A DNA stretch of 64,000 nt from Fusobacterium sp. (GTDB taxonomy: Bacteria; Fusobacteriota; Fusobacteriia; Fusobacteriales; Fusobacteriaceae). The translations under genes were made by a program, and so were the position numbers. This document shows positions 63,296-64,000 of this stretch, in pieces. The notes beneath the pieces are model-generated. The model did no database searches and was not told the origin of the DNA. It was given only the letters and a program-made list of their open reading frames with translations. The stretch spans positions 14,081 through 78,080 of the forward strand of contig DXWL01000005.1 in the NCBI GenBank assembly GCA_019416865.1, given 5' to 3'. How positions within the stretch are numbered: position 1 is the stretch's first letter; each line of letters begins with the position of its first letter.

Positions 63296-64000
63296 ATGCA
63301 AAAGATACCTAAAATAATTCATTATTGTTGGTTTGGCAGAGGAGAAAAAAATCAAAAAATCAGAGAATGTATAGAAAGTTGGAAAAAATATTTGTCAGAT
63401 TATGAGTTTATAGAATGGAATGAAGATAATTTTGACATAAGGTGTAATCAATATGTAAAAGAGGCATATGAAAACAGAAAATGGGCATTTGTTACTGATT
63501 ATGTAAGGTTATATACCTTATATCATTATGGTGGCATTTATATGGATACAGATGTGGAAGTATTAAAGTCATTAGATATATTTCTAGAAAATCAAGCATT
63601 TTCAGGATTTGAAGATGAAATGCATATTCCAACGGGAATAATGGGAAGTGTAAAAAAACATATTTGGATAGAAAAATTATTAAAATTTTATGAGGATAAA
63701 CATTTTATAGAAAATGAAAAATTAGATTTAACTCCAAATACTCAAACAATAACAGATATTACTAGAAAGGAGTTTGATTTGATTTTAAATAATAAAAAAC
63801 AAATTTTAAAAGGGGGATTAATTTTATATCCCAAAGATTATTTTTGTCCTAAAAATCATTATAATGGAAAAATTTATTTAACAGAAAATACTTATACAAT
63901 ACATCATTTTAACGGAAGTTGGAGAGATAAAAATTTATTACAAAAAATAAAAAAAATATTTCATAGTATTTTAATTTTAATTTTTGGAGAAGAACAACAT
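63296..64000 (+). CDS. Glycosyltransferase family 32, partial at the window end
   Basis: The frame is open from the ATG at 63296 to the last base (235 codons), so the C-terminus is missing. The N-terminus PKIIHYCWFGRGEKNQKI and the DxD motif GGIYMDTDVEVLKSLD, preceded by WAFVTDYVRLYTLYHYG, are typical of the GT32 (Gly_transf_sug) capsule enzymes. AGGAGA precedes the ATG, 14 bases after wecB. It would add a sugar to the growing repeat unit. No frameshift is seen. Confidence 0.9.
   Translation, partial: MQKIPKIIHYCWFGRGEKNQKIRECIESWKKYLSDYEFIEWNEDNFDIRCNQYVKEAYENRKWAFVTDYVRLYTLYHYGGIYMDTDVEVLKSLDIFLENQAFSGFEDEMHIPTGIMGSVKKHIWIEKLLKFYEDKHFIENEKLDLTPNTQTITDITRKEFDLILNNKKQILKGGLILYPKDYFCPKNHYNGKIYLTENTYTIHHFNGSWRDKNLLQKIKKIFHSILILIFGEEQH

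Noticed and set aside
1..64000. CRISPR array, tRNA or rRNA genes, prophage or transposase genes
   Set aside because: None found on reading both strands; the only repeats are the palindromic elements and short tandem or inverted repeats listed.

Overview
The window is very AT-rich, gene-dense DNA with almost every gene on the + strand. It combines Gram-negative envelope genes (lpxC-fabZ-lpxA-lpxI-lpxB-msbA, lpxK, a family 9 glycosyltransferase) with Firmicute-like features: AddAB instead of RecBCD, class III fructose-bisphosphatase, and YesM/YesN-type signalling. It also uses several TTG and GTG starts behind strong purine-rich ribosome sites. This mixture points to the genus Fusobacterium. 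The adjacent lysA and dapF suggest a diaminopimelate-using member rather than the lanthionine type, but the species cannot be fixed from this sequence alone.

Layout. 1-3.3 kb: the 3' end of fbp, then an OmpR-type two-component pair. 3.4-9.4 kb: an AGCS amino-acid/sodium symporter, a DeoR regulator and an MFS transporter/TIM-barrel isomerase/YitT set, probably a sugar or polyol system. 9.5-17.2 kb: a glycosyltransferase, addB-addA, a palindromic MITE-like repeat and a convergent nitroreductase. 17.3-23.1 kb: a YlmH-like S4 protein, an anchored AsmA-like protein, the SRP RNA gene (ffs), an unusual acetyltransferase-CDF transporter fusion, and pcrA/uvrD. 23.1-30.3 kb: the lipid A core operon, running into rph and rdgB. 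30.3-38.2 kb: hslU, smc, lpxK, an unknown gene, a PTS IIA-like gene and nadD. 38.3-41.2 kb: a LysE-type exporter, mnmA, bcp and yaaA. 41.4-47.9 kb: a ferric-type ABC importer with its own YesM/YesN two-component system. 48-55.6 kb: lysA-dapF, a hydrolase-ogg2 pair, and miaB-rho-M23 peptidase. 55.7-59.6 kb: a lone EIIC-like membrane protein, ispG, a small lipoprotein, and an ECF sigma/membrane protein/periplasmic protein operon. 60-64 kb: the start of a surface polysaccharide locus (initiating sugar transferase, GT2, wecB, GT32), cut by the window end.

How the genes work together. Envelope construction dominates: lipid A synthesis and export, heptose/core-type glycosyl transfer, a new surface polysaccharide locus, peptidoglycan precursor supply (dapF) and a LysM-M23 hydrolase. 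An ECF operon probably monitors the envelope. DNA repair (AddAB, PcrA, Ogg2, RdgB, Smc) and RNA functions (Rph, Rho, MiaB, MnmA, ffs) fill the rest.

No tRNA or rRNA gene, CRISPR array, phage gene or transposase gene was seen. The least explained items are the GNAT-CDF fusion, a family of structured palindromic repeats that also act as terminators, a leader with stacked promoters and terminators before the polysaccharide locus, a long hairpin near 3.45 kb, and the ECF operon with its uncharacterised partners.
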